In this document: positions 18,483 through 30,871 of the stretch, piece by piece | Layout of the letters: each line of letters begins with the position of its first letter | Position numbering within the stretch: the stretch's first letter is position 1 | Origin: Desulfovibrio sp. Marseille-P6017 | GTDB lineage: Bacteria > Bacillota_A > Clostridia > Peptostreptococcales > Peptostreptococcaceae | Direction of reading: 5' to 3' | Assembly: GCA_900604495.1 (NCBI GenBank) | Contig: UWOR01000011.1 | Span: 32,949 to 96,948, forward strand | DNA: 64,000 nt | Notes under the pieces: model-generated | What the model was told of the DNA's origin: nothing | Database searches by the model: none | What the model saw: the letters and a program-made list of their open reading frames with translations, nothing else | Made by a program: the position numbers and the translations under genes

Positions 18483-18536
18483 ATGTCTAAAATGGGCGTT
18501 TTAAAATACTTAAAAAGAGTTGAAAAATATATGTGA
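18483..18536 (+). CDS. Possible 17-residue small basic peptide upstream of groES
   Basis: A strong ribosome-binding site (AAAGGGGG, 18471-18478) precedes ATG at 18483 and an open frame of 17 codons ending in TGA. The product has five lysines and one arginine and could form a short amphipathic helix. It lies between cls and the groES promoter, and its last codons overlap the -35 box. It may be a true small protein, a remnant of a lost gene, or chance. Confidence 0.3.
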   Translation: MSKMGVLKYLKRVEKYM

Positions 18537-18583
18537 TTGGTATATCATAATAATTGTTAGCACTCTTAATTAAAGAGTGATAA
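18520..18583 (+). promoter_or_regulatory. groESL promoter and CIRCE operator
   Basis: TTGAAA (18520) and TATCAT (18543) are 17 bases apart. CIRCE follows at 18557-18583 as TTAGCACTC-N9-GAGTGATAA, with one change from the consensus right arm GAGTGCTAA. CIRCE is the known operator for HrcA, so the operon should be derepressed on heat shock. Confidence 0.92.
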
Positions 18584-18641
18584 AATATAAGTTAATTAAT
18601 ATTTCAATCTACATATAAAAATTCATTAGGAGGTATAAACA

Positions 18642-18926
18642 ATGAAAATAAGACCATTAGCTGACAGAGTTGTAATTAAAAAAGTTGAAGCAGAAGAAAA
18701 AACTGCAAGTGGAATAGTTTTACCTGGAGCTGCTAAAGAACAGCCTCAAATAGCAGAAGTTGTTGAAGTTGGTCCAGGAGGAATTGTTGATGGAAAAGAG
18801 ATAACTATGGAATTAAAAGTTGGAGATAAGGTTATATTCCAAAAATATTCTGGAACTGAAGTTAAATTAGATGGACAAGAATATACAATATTAAGACAAA
18901 GCGAAATACTTGCTGTTGTAGAATAA
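18642..18926 (+). CDS. groES: Co-chaperonin GroES
   Basis: The 94-residue heptameric lid of the GroEL chaperonin. The N-terminus IRPLADRVVIKK, the mobile loop (EEKTASGIVLPGAAKEQPQ) and the C-terminal ILRQSEILAVVE are canonical. The start is ATG behind TAGGAGGT, and groEL follows after 19 bases. Confidence 0.97.
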   Translation: MKIRPLADRVVIKKVEAEEKTASGIVLPGAAKEQPQIAEVVEVGPGGIVDGKEITMELKVGDKVIFQKYSGTEVKLDGQEYTILRQSEILAVVE

Positions 18927-18930
18927 TTAA

Positions 18931-20565
<1,635 letters not shown>

Positions 20566-20579
20566 TTAAAGTTTAAATA

Positions 20580-20626
20580 AAAACGTCATGAAGATATTAA
20601 ATTTAATGTCTTCATGACGTTTTTTA
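20580..20626 (+). terminator. Terminator of groESL
   Basis: AAAACGTCATGAAGATATT pairs with AATGTCTTCATGACGTTTT with a single wobble, followed by T residues. Confidence 0.9.
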
Positions 20627-20722
20627 TTGCATTTTATAAGGATAATAATGGAAAACACATAAGTTGATAAGTTATAATTAATACATAGTGTAAATTAAAA
20701 TATAAATTAAGGGGAGTATAAT

Positions 20723-21466
20723 ATGGATATAAGAGAATTATTAAGTGGGGTTAAAAATGGTTCGGTTAATATTGATGAAGCCTTAAAGTCCCTTAAAGAT
20801 TTACCATATGAGGATATAGGGTACGCTAATATAGACCATCATAGAAAAATAAGGACAGGGTATCCTGAAGTTATTTATTGTGAAGGAAAAAATGATGATC
20901 AAATTATTGGGATAATAGAAAGAATGACACAAAAAAACAGTAATATACTTGGTACAAGGTGTAGAAAAGAAACTTATAACAAAGTAAAACAAATTTACCC
21001 TAATGCAGAATATGAAGATATTTCGAAAATTTTAAAAATACAAAATCATGATATAGAAAATAACGGGAAGGGCAAGATTGTTGTGATTACAGGAGGAACA
21101 TCAGATATACCAGTAGCAGATGAAGCTTATTATACAGCTAAATTTTTAGGTAATACTGTAGAGAGAATATATGATGTAGGAGTTGCAGGAATACATAGGT
21201 TATTAAGTAAAAAGCATATAATTGAAAGTGCGAGGGTAATAATAGCTGTTGCAGGTATGGAGGGAGCATTGCCGAGTGTTGTAGGAGGACTTGTAGATGT
21301 ACCGATAATAGCTGTACCAACATCTGTAGGATATGGAGCTAATTTTGGAGGATTATCATCGCTTTTAACAATGTTAAACAGTTGTGCATCTGGGATATCA
21401 GTTGTTAATATAGATAATGGATTTGGAGCAGGTTATCTAGCTTCAATGATTAATAAGCTAAAGTAG
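20723..21466 (+). CDS. larB: LarB, pyridinium-3,5-biscarboxylate mononucleotide synthase
   Basis: LarB carboxylates nicotinic acid adenine dinucleotide and hydrolyses its phosphoanhydride, the first step toward the nickel-pincer nucleotide cofactor of lactate racemase and relatives. The 247-residue protein has an N-terminal segment with LSGVKNGSVNIDEAL. A PurE-like core follows with VITGGTSDIPVADEA (about residues 116-130), AGMEGALPSVVGGLV and the PTSVGYGA loop. larC follows 17 bases later. larA and larE are not in the window. Confidence 0.92.
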   Translation: MDIRELLSGVKNGSVNIDEALKSLKDLPYEDIGYANIDHHRKIRTGYPEVIYCEGKNDDQIIGIIERMTQKNSNILGTRCRKETYNKVKQIYPNAEYEDISKILKIQNHDIENNGKGKIVVITGGTSDIPVADEAYYTAKFLGNTVERIYDVGVAGIHRLLSKKHIIESARVIIAVAGMEGALPSVVGGLVDVPIIAVPTSVGYGANFGGLSSLLTMLNSCASGISVVNIDNGFGAGYLASMINKLK

Positions 21467-21483
21467 GTTAATGGGGGTAAGAT

Positions 21484-22230
21484 ATGGATCAAAGGATAAT
21501 TTATTTTGATATTGTAAATGGAATATCAGGGGATATGACTTTAGCAACTCTTTTAAACTTAGGAGTTTCGAAGGAAATATTTTTAGAAGAACTGAGTAAG
21601 TTGAATTTAAATAACGAATTTGAAATAAAAATAATATCTAAGATTGAAAATGGAATAAAAGGGACAAATGTAGATGTAATAATAAAAGAGCAAAACGTTC
21701 ATAGACATTTAGTAGATATATATAATATAATTGATCAAAGTTATTTAAATGAAAATGTAAAAAGTATGGCTAAAAAAGTATTTATGACAATCGGTGAGGC
21801 TGAAGCTAATGTTCATGGTACTACTATAGATAAAATTCATTTTCATGAAGTCGGAGCAATAGATTCTATTGTAGATATTGTAGGAGCATGTATACTTATA
21901 GATTTACTATGCGTGGATAAAATATATTCAACACATGTTCCAGTAGGTTCGGGACTTGTGAAATGCGATCATGGTGTTATGCCTATACCAGCACCTGCCA
22001 CTTTAGAAATATTAAAAGGAGTTCCTATAAAGTTAAATTCTGTAAAAGGAGAGTGTACAACTCCGACAGGAGCTGCAATAATAAAAACATTATGTGATGA
22101 ATTTGTTGATGTATTAGAATTTGAACCAAAACAAATAGGATATGGGATAGGTCATAAGACATTTGAGATACCTAATATGTTGAGAAGTGTATTAGGTATA
22201 AAAAAAAACAAAAATTTATATATGAAATAA
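21484..22230 (+). CDS. larC: LarC N-terminal part (larC1 frame), nickel insertion protein
   Basis: LarC is the CTP-dependent cyclometallase that inserts nickel into the pincer nucleotide. This frame encodes 248 residues with the family start YFDIVNGISGDMTLAT, the metal-site stretch HFHEVGAIDSIVDIVG and a C-terminal TPTGAAIIKTL. It then runs into a slippery run and stops at 22228-22230, before the conserved C-terminal domain, which continues in the -1 frame. A -1 shift at 22203-22209 would give one 394-residue protein of normal LarC length. Unshifted translation would yield this shorter form. Confidence 0.9.
   Translation: MDQRIIYFDIVNGISGDMTLATLLNLGVSKEIFLEELSKLNLNNEFEIKIISKIENGIKGTNVDVIIKEQNVHRHLVDIYNIIDQSYLNENVKSMAKKVFMTIGEAEANVHGTTIDKIHFHEVGAIDSIVDIVGACILIDLLCVDKIYSTHVPVGSGLVKCDHGVMPIPAPATLEILKGVPIKLNSVKGECTTPTGAAIIKTLCDEFVDVLEFEPKQIGYGIGHKTFEIPNMLRSVLGIKKNKNLYMK
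22203..22209 (+). promoter_or_regulatory. Putative programmed -1 ribosomal frameshift site in larC
   Basis: The zero-frame codons read ATA AAA AAA AAC, placing the classical X XXY YYZ heptamer A AAA AAC at 22203-22209 inside a run of eight A. A -1 shift here continues as QKFIYEIICNIDDMSPE, restoring the NIDDM motif of LarC. No strong downstream stem-loop was seen. A frameshifted larC1/larC2 is known from Lactobacillus plantarum. Confidence 0.65.
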
Positions 22231-22667
22231 TTTGTAATATTGATGATATGTCTCCGGAAGTATACTCTTATTTATATGAGAAATTATTAGATGAGGGTGT
22301 ATTAGATATATATACAGAAAGTATATATATGAAAAAAAATAGACCAGCAACTAAATTATGTGTATTGTGCAAAGAGCAAGACTTAAATAGATTTATAGAA
22401 ATTATACTTATACAAACTAGCAGTTTTGGGGTAAGGTATAATAAGTATAGTAGAGAGGAACTAAATAGATCTTTTCAAAAAATACATACAAAATATGGTG
22501 AAGTTACTGTAAAGTTAGGATACTATAATAATAAACTAATTAAAGCTACTCCTGAGTATGAAGAATGTAAATCTATAGCAAAACGATATGATATAAGCAT
22601 AAATGAAGTATATTTTGAAATAAACTGTATAATAAAACAGAAAATTAATTCTAAATTGTTGACATAA
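22209..22667 (+). CDS. larC: LarC C-terminal part (larC2 frame)
   Basis: In the -1 frame relative to the preceding LarC segment, this stretch encodes the conserved C-terminal domain: CNIDDMSPEVYSYLYEKLL, YMKKNRPATKL and KYGEVTVKLGYYN. An internal ATG at 22248 would start a separate 139-residue protein but cuts through the NIDDMSPE motif and lacks a convincing ribosome-binding site. Production by frameshifting is therefore more likely than independent initiation. A simple gene break or an assembly error in the A run remains possible. Confidence 0.8.
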   Translation, partial: QKFIYEIICNIDDMSPEVYSYLYEKLLDEGVLDIYTESIYMKKNRPATKLCVLCKEQDLNRFIEIILIQTSSFGVRYNKYSREELNRSFQKIHTKYGEVTVKLGYYNNKLIKATPEYEECKSIAKRYDISINEVYFEINCIIKQKINSKLLT

Positions 22668-22687
22668 GGAATAAATTTTGATAAATT
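22659..22687 (+). promoter_or_regulatory. Candidate promoter of the guaBA riboswitch transcript
   Basis: TTGACA (22659-22664) overlaps the last codons of larC and is followed after 17 bases by TAAATT (22682-22687). Transcription would begin about 30 bases before the aptamer. Confidence 0.5.
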
Positions 22688-22724
22688 TATATACACCTAA
22701 AGAAATAAAATTGAAATTAAACGT

Positions 22725-22795
22725 CACTCGTATATACCCGAAAATAAGGTTTGGGAGTTTCTACCGAGATACCGTAAATATCTTGACTATGAGTG
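22725..22795 (+). ncRNA. Guanine-class purine riboswitch aptamer
   Basis: The 71-base aptamer opens with CACTCGTATA and closes with GACTATGAGTG, forming P1. The conserved junction GTTTCTACCGAGATACCGTAAAT and the P2 pair CCCGAA/TTTGGG are present. The specificity position in GACTAT is C, which selects guanine or hypoxanthine; adenine riboswitches have GATTAT. It stands upstream of guaBA, so guanine should shut off GMP synthesis. Confidence 0.95.
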
Positions 22796-22886
22796 AAATT
22801 ATTATTAGCAAAGTATCAAAGTAAAGTAAATATGTAGGCTGATAAATGAATCCCTATATGTTAGCTATAAATGGATACTTTGAAAG

Positions 22887-24488
<1,602 letters not shown>

Positions 24489-24493
24489 ACAAT

Positions 24494-26029
24494 ATGAAGA
24501 AGCATGAATTAGTACTTGTAGTTGATTTTGGGGGACAATATAATCAATTAATAGCAAGAAGAGTAAGAGAGAATAATGTATACTGTGAAATAATACCTTA
24601 TACTACAGATATAGAAACAATAAAATCGAAGAATCCGAAAGGGATAATATTTACAGGTGGACCTAATAGTGCATATTTAGATAACTCTCCTACGATATCA
24701 AAAGAGATATTTGATATAGGAGTACCAATACTAGGTATTTGCTACGGAGTACAAATAATGTCTCATGTATTGGGTGGAAATGTAAGAAAAGGTAATGCTA
24801 ATGAAAAAGAATATGGTAGAACTGAAATAAAATATGAAGAATCTACTATATTTGAAGGTATGTCAACAAATATTGTATGGATGAGTCATACAGATTTAAT
24901 AGATAGAGTTCCAGATGGATTTAAAATAGTAGCTCATACTAAAGATTGTCCAGTTGCTGCTATGGAAAATACAGAGAAAAAATTGTATGGAGTACAGTTC
25001 CATCCAGAAGTTGAACATTGTTTAGAAGGAGATAAAGTTCTTACTAACTTCTTATATAATGTTTGTGGTGTAAGTGGAGACTGGACTACAGATACATTTA
25101 TAGAAGATAAGATAAATGAATTAAAAGCTATAATAGGTGACAAAAAAGTACTATGTGCATTAAGTGGTGGAGTGGATTCATCTGTTGCTGCTGTACTTGT
25201 ACACAGAGCTATAGGAGATAACTTAACTTGTGTATTTGTTGATCATGGTTTACTTAGAAAAAATGAAGGTGACGATGTAGAAAGAATATTCAGAGATAAG
25301 TTTGATATGAACTTAATTAGAGTTAATTGTGAAGATAGATTCTTAGGTAAATTAAAGGGAGTAACAGAGCCAGAATCTAAGAGAAAAATAATAGGTGAAG
25401 AATTCATAAGAGTATTTGAAGAAGAATCAGCTAAATTAGGAAAAATGGACTTTTTAGTTCAAGGAACTATATATCCAGATATAGTAGAAAGTGGGCATGG
25501 AGAAGCAGCTACTATAAAATCTCACCATAATGTTGGTGGAATACCTGAAGATATAGAATTCCAAATAGTTGAGCCACTAAGAGAATTATTTAAAGATGAA
25601 GTAAGAAAAATAGGGTTAGAGTTAGGTATAGAAGAAGGTTTAATATTTAGGCATCCATTCCCAGGACCAGGATTAGGTATAAGGGTTATAGGAGAAGTTA
25701 CTAAAGAAAGATGTGACATATTAAGAGAAGCTGATGCTATATATATGGATGAACTTAAAAAAGCTGGATTATATAAAGAAATATGGCAAGCATTTGCGAC
25801 ATTGCCAGATGTAAAAACTGTTGGAGTTATGGGAGATGAAAGAACATATGCTTACTTAGTAGGTTTAAGAGCAGTTACATCTTCTGATGGAATGACTTCT
25901 GACTGGTATAAGATGCCGTATGATGTTTTAGAAAAAATATCAAACAGAATTGTAAATGAAGTTGATGGAGCAAATAGAGTAGTTTATGATATAACTTCAA
26001 AACCACCAGGAACAATAGAGTGGGAATAA
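24494..26029 (+). CDS. guaA: GMP synthase (glutamine-hydrolysing)
   Basis: GuaA aminates XMP to GMP. In this 511-residue protein the class I glutamine amidotransferase domain comes first (GICYGVQ with the nucleophilic cysteine, HPEVEH), the ATP-pyrophosphatase domain next (LSGGVDSS at about residues 222-229) and the dimerisation domain last, ending KPPGTIEWE. Its ribosome-binding site AAGGAGA lies inside the end of guaB. No strong terminator was seen after it, only an AT-rich dyad near 26050-26090. Confidence 0.98.
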   Translation: MKKHELVLVVDFGGQYNQLIARRVRENNVYCEIIPYTTDIETIKSKNPKGIIFTGGPNSAYLDNSPTISKEIFDIGVPILGICYGVQIMSHVLGGNVRKGNANEKEYGRTEIKYEESTIFEGMSTNIVWMSHTDLIDRVPDGFKIVAHTKDCPVAAMENTEKKLYGVQFHPEVEHCLEGDKVLTNFLYNVCGVSGDWTTDTFIEDKINELKAIIGDKKVLCALSGGVDSSVAAVLVHRAIGDNLTCVFVDHGLLRKNEGDDVERIFRDKFDMNLIRVNCEDRFLGKLKGVTEPESKRKIIGEEFIRVFEEESAKLGKMDFLVQGTIYPDIVESGHGEAATIKSHHNVGGIPEDIEFQIVEPLRELFKDEVRKIGLELGIEEGLIFRHPFPGPGLGIRVIGEVTKERCDILREADAIYMDELKKAGLYKEIWQAFATLPDVKTVGVMGDERTYAYLVGLRAVTSSDGMTSDWYKMPYDVLEKISNRIVNEVDGANRVVYDITSKPPGTIEWE

Positions 26030-26171
26030 TATAAAATAAGGGGGATTTATTATAATAATTAATTTTATTATAATAGATTCTTTTTTATTTCAAATTAATT
26101 GTAGTTAATGTTTATTAAACATAATATAAAAATTTAGACAACAAAAGGTAAAGACATTTAGGAGGAATAAC

Positions 26172-27194
26172 ATGAAATTTAAAAAAATATTTTCATTAGG
26201 TACAGCAGTAATGTTATCTGCATCTATGTTAGTTGGATGTGGATCAAAATCTTCAAATGGATCATCAGATGATGTTATAAAAGTAGGTATGGTAGCGGAT
26301 ACAGGTGGAATAAATGATGAATCCTTCAATCAAAGTGCATGGGAAGGTCTTCAACAAGCACAAAAAGATTTTAATATTGAAATAAAAGTTATAGAATCTA
26401 AGCAAGCATCAGAGTATATTTCAAATATAGAAAGTCTTGTTGATGAAGATATGGATTTAGTAATAGGTGTTGGTAATACTATGAAAGATGATATCGAAAC
26501 ACAAGCAAAGAATTATCCAGAACAACAATTTGCAATAATAGATGAGACGTATGATAAAATACCCGAAAATGTAACACCTATATTATTTAAAGAAAATGAA
26601 GCTACATTTTTAGCTGGAGTTATAGCAGGAAAAACAACAAATACTAATAAAATTGGATTTATAGGTGGTATGGAAAATAGCGTTATATCTAGATTCGAAT
26701 ATGGATTTAAATATGGTGTGAAAACAGCTAATAAAGATGCTAATGTTAATGTTCAATATGCAGGCACATTTTCTGATGCAGCTAAAGGCAAATCTATAGC
26801 TAACCAAATGTATGGAAATGACATAGATATAATATTATCTGCTGCAGGTGGAACAGGATTAGGTGCAATTGAATCAGCTAAAGAAAACAATAAATATGCT
26901 ATAGGTGTTGATAAAGATCAAAGCAACTTAGCTCCAAAAAATGTTTTAACTTCAGCTCTAAAAAAGGTTAATATTGGTGTATATGATACGGTAAAAGAAT
27001 TAGTCAATGGTAAGTTAAAAGGTGGACAAGAGAAAATATATGGACTTAAAGAAGATGGAGTTGGTATACCGGAGTCTACTAAAAAATTAGTACCAGCAGA
27101 TGTTTTAGATTTCGTAAATGAAATGAAAGAAAAAGTTAAAAATGGAGAAATATCAGTACCTTCAACAAAAGAAGAGTATGAATCTACATTATAA
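26172..27194 (+). CDS. BMP/PnrA-like nucleoside-binding lipoprotein
   Basis: This 340-residue surface lipoprotein has a lipobox LVGC with Cys23 as the lipid anchor, then a Ser-rich tether. The periplasmic-binding fold carries the family motifs GGINDESFNQSAWEG and IGFIGGME. The family includes Med and PnrA, which bind purine nucleosides for an ABC transporter. No ABC ATPase or permease genes follow. It sits between guaBA and a purine permease, which supports a purine nucleoside ligand. Confidence 0.9.
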   Translation: MKFKKIFSLGTAVMLSASMLVGCGSKSSNGSSDDVIKVGMVADTGGINDESFNQSAWEGLQQAQKDFNIEIKVIESKQASEYISNIESLVDEDMDLVIGVGNTMKDDIETQAKNYPEQQFAIIDETYDKIPENVTPILFKENEATFLAGVIAGKTTNTNKIGFIGGMENSVISRFEYGFKYGVKTANKDANVNVQYAGTFSDAAKGKSIANQMYGNDIDIILSAAGGTGLGAIESAKENNKYAIGVDKDQSNLAPKNVLTSALKKVNIGVYDTVKELVNGKLKGGQEKIYGLKEDGVGIPESTKKLVPADVLDFVNEMKEKVKNGEISVPSTKEEYESTL

Positions 27195-27220
27195 ATTATA
27201 AAATAGACATGTATATAATT

Positions 27221-27265
27221 AAAACTAGATTAAATTTTACTTTAAATTTAATCTAGTTTTTTTAT
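27221..27265 (+). terminator. Terminator of the BMP lipoprotein gene
   Basis: AAAACTAGATTAAATTT pairs perfectly with AAATTTAATCTAGTTTT around a six-base loop, followed by T residues. Confidence 0.9.
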
Positions 27266-27278
27266 TTTTATTAAAAAC

Positions 27279-27349
27279 ACGAACTATTTTTAATAAAAAA
27301 TTTAAAAAGTATAAAAAATGTTGCAAAAAAGTGTACTATATAATATAAT
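27279..27349 (+). promoter_or_regulatory. Promoter of the purine permease gene with upstream ACGAAC box
   Basis: TTGCAA (27321) and TATAAT (27344) are 17 bases apart. ACGAAC at 27279-27284, in the context AAACACGAACTATTTT, resembles the PurBox core of Gram-positive PurR. Confidence 0.65.
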
Positions 27350-27418
27350 TACTAGTGTAAAGTTAGCTAATATTCGAATTATAATATGATAAAATAATAA
27401 AAAATATGGAGGTTGAAT

Positions 27419-28756
27419 ATGCAAGCTACTCAAACGAGTAACCAAGGTTTACTAGATAAGGTTTTTAAGTTATCAGAACATAACACAAATGTTAAAACGG
27501 AAATTATAGCAGGTATAACAACATTCATGACTATGGCTTATATATTGGTTGTTAATGTTAATATTCTTGGAGAAACAGGAATGGATAGAAATGCAATATT
27601 TGCGGCAACTGCAATAGCTGCATTTATAGGATGTTTAGCTATGGGACTTTTAGCTAATTATCCAATCGCTTTAGCGCCGGGGATGGGCCTTAATGCATTC
27701 TTTGCATATACAGTTGTATTAGGAATGGGTCATACATGGCAATTTGCATTATGTGCGGTTTTAATAGAAGGAATTATATTTATAATACTTACGGCTACAA
27801 ATGTTAGAGAAAAAATTATAGATTGCATACCGCCAGTTTTAAAGCATGCAGTTACAGCTGGAATAGGACTTTTTATAGCGTTTATAGGGTTAGCAAATGC
27901 AGGTGTAGTAGTAACTGGTTCTACAATACTGGCATTAGGTAATATGAGAGATCCTTTAGTTATATTAACGATAGTAGGAATAGTATTAGCTAGTATATTA
28001 ATAGCAAAAAATATAAAAGGTGCGTTTCTTATAGCAATGTTAATAATATCAGCGATAGGTATGCTTTTAGGGCTTGTAGATTTACCTCAAGGAGTTATAT
28101 CAACAAATGTACCATCAGTTAAGCCGTTATTTTTACAAGCATTCAGTGTACCAACTAATGAAATATTCAGTTTACAAATGCTAGTTATAGTAGTAACATT
28201 CTTATTTGTAGACTTATTTGATACTGTAGGATGTTTAGTAGGAGTTGCATCTAAAGGTAATTTATTAGATAAAGATGGAAAGCTTCCAAGAGCAAAGCAA
28301 GCATTATTTGCCGATGCAATAGCTACGACTGTAGGAGCAATGCTTGGAACTTCAACAGTAACATCATATGTTGAAAGTGCGGCAGGTATAGGAGAAGGTG
28401 GTAGAACTGGATTAACAGCAGTTACGACAGGAATATTATTCTTATTATCATTATTATTTGCTCCATTATTTATAGCAGTACCAACTCAAGCTACATCGCC
28501 GGTACTTATAATAGTTGGAGTTATGATGGCGAGCTCATTAAAAGAAATAGACTTCAATGATTTTACAAATGCAATACCAGCATTCTTAACATTAGCGATG
28601 ATGCCGTTTGCATATAGTATAGCTGATGGAATTATATTTGGTATAATATCATTTACAGTATTAAAATTAGCAACAGGGAAATCAAAAGAAGTGAATATAT
28701 ATTTAATAGTATTATCAATACTATTTATGCTTAAATTTGTATTCATCACTCATTAG
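27419..28756 (+). CDS. Adenine/guanine/hypoxanthine permease, AzgA (NCS2) family
   Basis: This 445-residue membrane protein imports purine bases. The start is the ATG at 27419 with GGAGG seven bases upstream; a TTG six bases earlier overlaps the spacer. Family motifs include TTFMTMAYILVVN, LAPGMGLNAFFAYTVV, HAVTAGIGLFIAFIG and DLFDTVGCLVGVA. About twelve to fourteen hydrophobic segments are visible. It is monocistronic, with no riboswitch in its leader. Confidence 0.93.
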   Translation: MQATQTSNQGLLDKVFKLSEHNTNVKTEIIAGITTFMTMAYILVVNVNILGETGMDRNAIFAATAIAAFIGCLAMGLLANYPIALAPGMGLNAFFAYTVVLGMGHTWQFALCAVLIEGIIFIILTATNVREKIIDCIPPVLKHAVTAGIGLFIAFIGLANAGVVVTGSTILALGNMRDPLVILTIVGIVLASILIAKNIKGAFLIAMLIISAIGMLLGLVDLPQGVISTNVPSVKPLFLQAFSVPTNEIFSLQMLVIVVTFLFVDLFDTVGCLVGVASKGNLLDKDGKLPRAKQALFADAIATTVGAMLGTSTVTSYVESAAGIGEGGRTGLTAVTTGILFLLSLLFAPLFIAVPTQATSPVLIIVGVMMASSLKEIDFNDFTNAIPAFLTLAMMPFAYSIADGIIFGIISFTVLKLATGKSKEVNIYLIVLSILFMLKFVFITH

Positions 28757-28802
28757 TGATAAAATAATCAGCAAATAAAAAAGTTTAAACATTTAATAAA
28801 AG

Positions 28803-28842
28803 AAAAACTCCAAGTTAGAGATTCTAGCTTGGAGTTTTTTAT
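28803..28842. terminator. Bidirectional terminator between the permease gene and fhs
   Basis: AAAAACTCCAAG and CTTGGAGTTTTT are perfectly complementary around a loop of about 13 bases, with A and T runs on the two sides. Confidence 0.9.
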
Positions 28843-28843
28843 A

Positions 28844-30520
28844 TTAGAATAATCCTGAAATTATTCCGTTTTCATCAATATCTATTTTTTCAGCAGCAGG
28901 AGTTTTTGGAAGTCCAGGCATTTTCATTATGTTACCAGTAAGAGCAACGATAAAGCCTGCACCGGCTGAAACATTTAGTTGTCTAACCGTAATTTTAAAT
29001 CCACTAGGTCTTCCTAACTTAGTAGCATCATCAGTTAAAGAGTACTGAGTTTTAGCCATACATATAGGCATATTTCCAAAACCTAAAGATTCTAGTTTAT
29101 CTAATTCTTTTCTTGCTTGAGGAGTGAAATCTACACCGTCAGCTCCATAAATTTTAGTAGCTATTGAATTTATTTTTTCTTCTATGCTTAACTCATCTTC
29201 ATAGCAAAGTTGGAAGTTACTTTCTTTCTCATTTATAAGTCTTAGTACCTCAGTAGCTAATTCTATTCCACCTTCTCCACCTTTAGACCAAACCTGAGAT
29301 ACAGCAACATTTACACCTAATTCTTTACACTTTTCTTTTATTAGGTTAATTTCAGCTTGAGTATCAGTAGGGAATTCATTTATAGCAACTACTGCTGGTA
29401 AATTAAATACTTGGGTTATGTTTTCAACATGCTTTAATAAGTTTGGTAGACCTGCCTCTAAAGCTTCTAAATTTTCATTATTTAAATCATTTTTAGAAAT
29501 TCCACCATTATATTTTAACGCTCTTACAGTAGCAACAATTATAACAGCAGAAGGCTCTATACCCGACACTCTACATTTTATATCTAAGAATTTTTCTGCA
29601 CCAAGGTCTGCACCAAAACCACCTTCAGTAACTACATAATCAGCAAAATGCATAGCCATCTTAGTAGCTATAACAGAGTTACATCCATGTGCAATATTTG
29701 CAAAAGGGCCACCATGTATGAAGGCTGGCGTTCCTTCTAGTGTTTGAACTAAATTGGGTTTTAAAGCATCTTTTAATAAAGCAGCCATAGCACCGTTAGC
29801 TTTTAAGTCTGATGCAGTTACAGGATCTCCATCATAGTTATATGCAACTATTATTTTTCCTAATTTTTCTTTTAAGTCTGATATATCATTTGCAAGGCAG
29901 AAGACTGCCATGACTTCTGATGCAACAGTTATGTCAAAACCATCTTGTCTAGTAACGCCATCAACTCTAGAACCTAATCCATCAACAATATTTCTTAGTT
30001 GCCTATCATTCATATCAACGCATCTTCTCCAAGTTATGCTTCTAACATCAATATTTAATGTATTTCCTTGGTGTATATGGTTATCTAGCATAGCTGCTAG
30101 TAAGTTGTTGGCAGCTCCAATAGCGTGTAAATCTCCTGTAAAATGAAGATTTATATCTTCCATAGGTATAACTTGAGCATATCCACCACCTGCGGCTCCG
30201 CCTTTTATACCAAATACAGGACCTAAAGAAGGTTCTCTTAACGCAACTAATGTATTTTTTCCAAGCCTAGAAAGTGCATCTGCAACACCAATTGTTGTAG
30301 TTGTTTTACCTTCACCTGCAGGCGTTGGGTTTATAGCAGTTGTTAATATAACCTTTGATTTTTTATTTGAATTACTTTTTAATAAATTATAATCGATCTT
30401 AGCTTTGTATTTTCCGTACATATCGATATCATCTTCATGAATATTTAGCTTCCTAGCAATTTCTTTAATGTGCTTAGGTTTAGCTTCTTGTGCAATCTCT
30501 ATATCTGATTTAAATGCCAT
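28844..30520 (-). CDS. fhs: Formate-tetrahydrofolate ligase
   Basis: Fhs makes 10-formyl-THF from formate, THF and ATP, feeding PurN and PurH and one-carbon metabolism. The 558 residues are typical. The ATP-binding loop is [13 protein letters not shown], with the substrate region [19 protein letters not shown] and [12 protein letters not shown] near the end. The start is ATG with GGAGGAA upstream on the minus strand. It is divergent from the pur operon that uses its product. Confidence 0.97.
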   Translation of the reverse strand: MAFKSDIEIAQEAKPKHIKEIARKLNIHEDDIDMYGKYKAKIDYNLLKSNSNKKSKVILTTAINPTPAGEGKTTTTIGVADALSRLGKNTLVALREPSLGPVFGIKGGAAGGGYAQVIPMEDINLHFTGDLHAIGAANNLLAAMLDNHIHQGNTLNIDVRSITWRRCVDMNDRQLRNIVDGLGSRVDGVTRQDGFDITVASEVMAVFCLANDISDLKEKLGKIIVAYNYDGDPVTASDLKANGAMAALLKDALKPNLVQTLEGTPAFIHGGPFANIAHGCNSVIATKMAMHFADYVVTEGGFGADLGAEKFLDIKCRVSGIEPSAVIIVATVRALKYNGGISKNDLNNENLEALEAGLPNLLKHVENITQVFNLPAVVAINEFPTDTQAEINLIKEKCKELGVNVAVSQVWSKGGEGGIELATEVLRLINEKESNFQLCYEDELSIEEKINSIATKIYGADGVDFTPQARKELDKLESLGFGNMPICMAKTQYSLTDDATKLGRPSGFKITVRQLNVSAGAGFIVALTGNIMKMPGLPKTPAAEKIDIDENGIISGLF

Positions 30521-30606
30521 AAGATAAATTCCTCCATTGTATGTATTTTTTAGATTTAATATTGATAATTATACCATTATTTTACCTTCTGAAACTATTT
30601 ATCTGA

Positions 30607-30625
30607 ATTATAACATAAAATTCGT
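30607..30625 (-). promoter_or_regulatory. fhs promoter (extended -10) with an ACGAAT box
   Basis: On the minus strand TGT-TATAAT is an extended -10 at 30607-30615. AAACACGAATTTT just upstream (core 30620-30625) differs by one base from the ACGAAC box before the purine permease gene. Confidence 0.45.
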
Positions 30626-30763
30626 GTTTGTACATACAATTTATATAAGGTTAAAAAGGATAGGGATGTGTAAAAATATTAATATTATTCATGTGATGCC
30701 TGTGATTTCAAAGATTTTATAAGTTTGATATTTGTATTAAAAAAATTATTAGTAAAAAATTAG

Positions 30764-30831
30764 TTGCAAAAATCTGTATATTATTATAGAATTTATTTAT
30801 AAAGTTCGTATAATTGTGCGTGTAATACACG
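30764..30831 (+). promoter_or_regulatory. pur operon promoter with possible operators
   Basis: TTGCAA (30764) and TAGAAT (30787) are 17 bases apart. Downstream lie GTTCGT (30804-30809, ACGAAC on the other strand) and a perfect 13-base palindrome CGTGTAATACACG (30819-30831). No purine riboswitch is present. The remainder of the 30521-30871 gap shows only AT-rich DNA and the fhs promoter. Confidence 0.6.
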
Positions 30832-30871
30832 GTTGAATAATTTAAAATATATATGGAAAAGAGGGAAATTG

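Noticed and set aside
22248..22667. larC2 as an independently initiated gene at ATG 22248
   Set aside because: The ATG lies inside the conserved NIDDMSPE motif and has no good ribosome-binding site, while an in-register slippery heptamer lies just upstream.
30537..30722. Open frame of 61 codons between fhs and purE
   Set aside because: It has no ribosome-binding site, unusual composition, and overlaps the fhs promoter.
30521..30871. Purine riboswitch before purE
   Set aside because: No TACCG/GACTAT junction or P1 pairing is present; the only purine aptamer found is the one before guaB.
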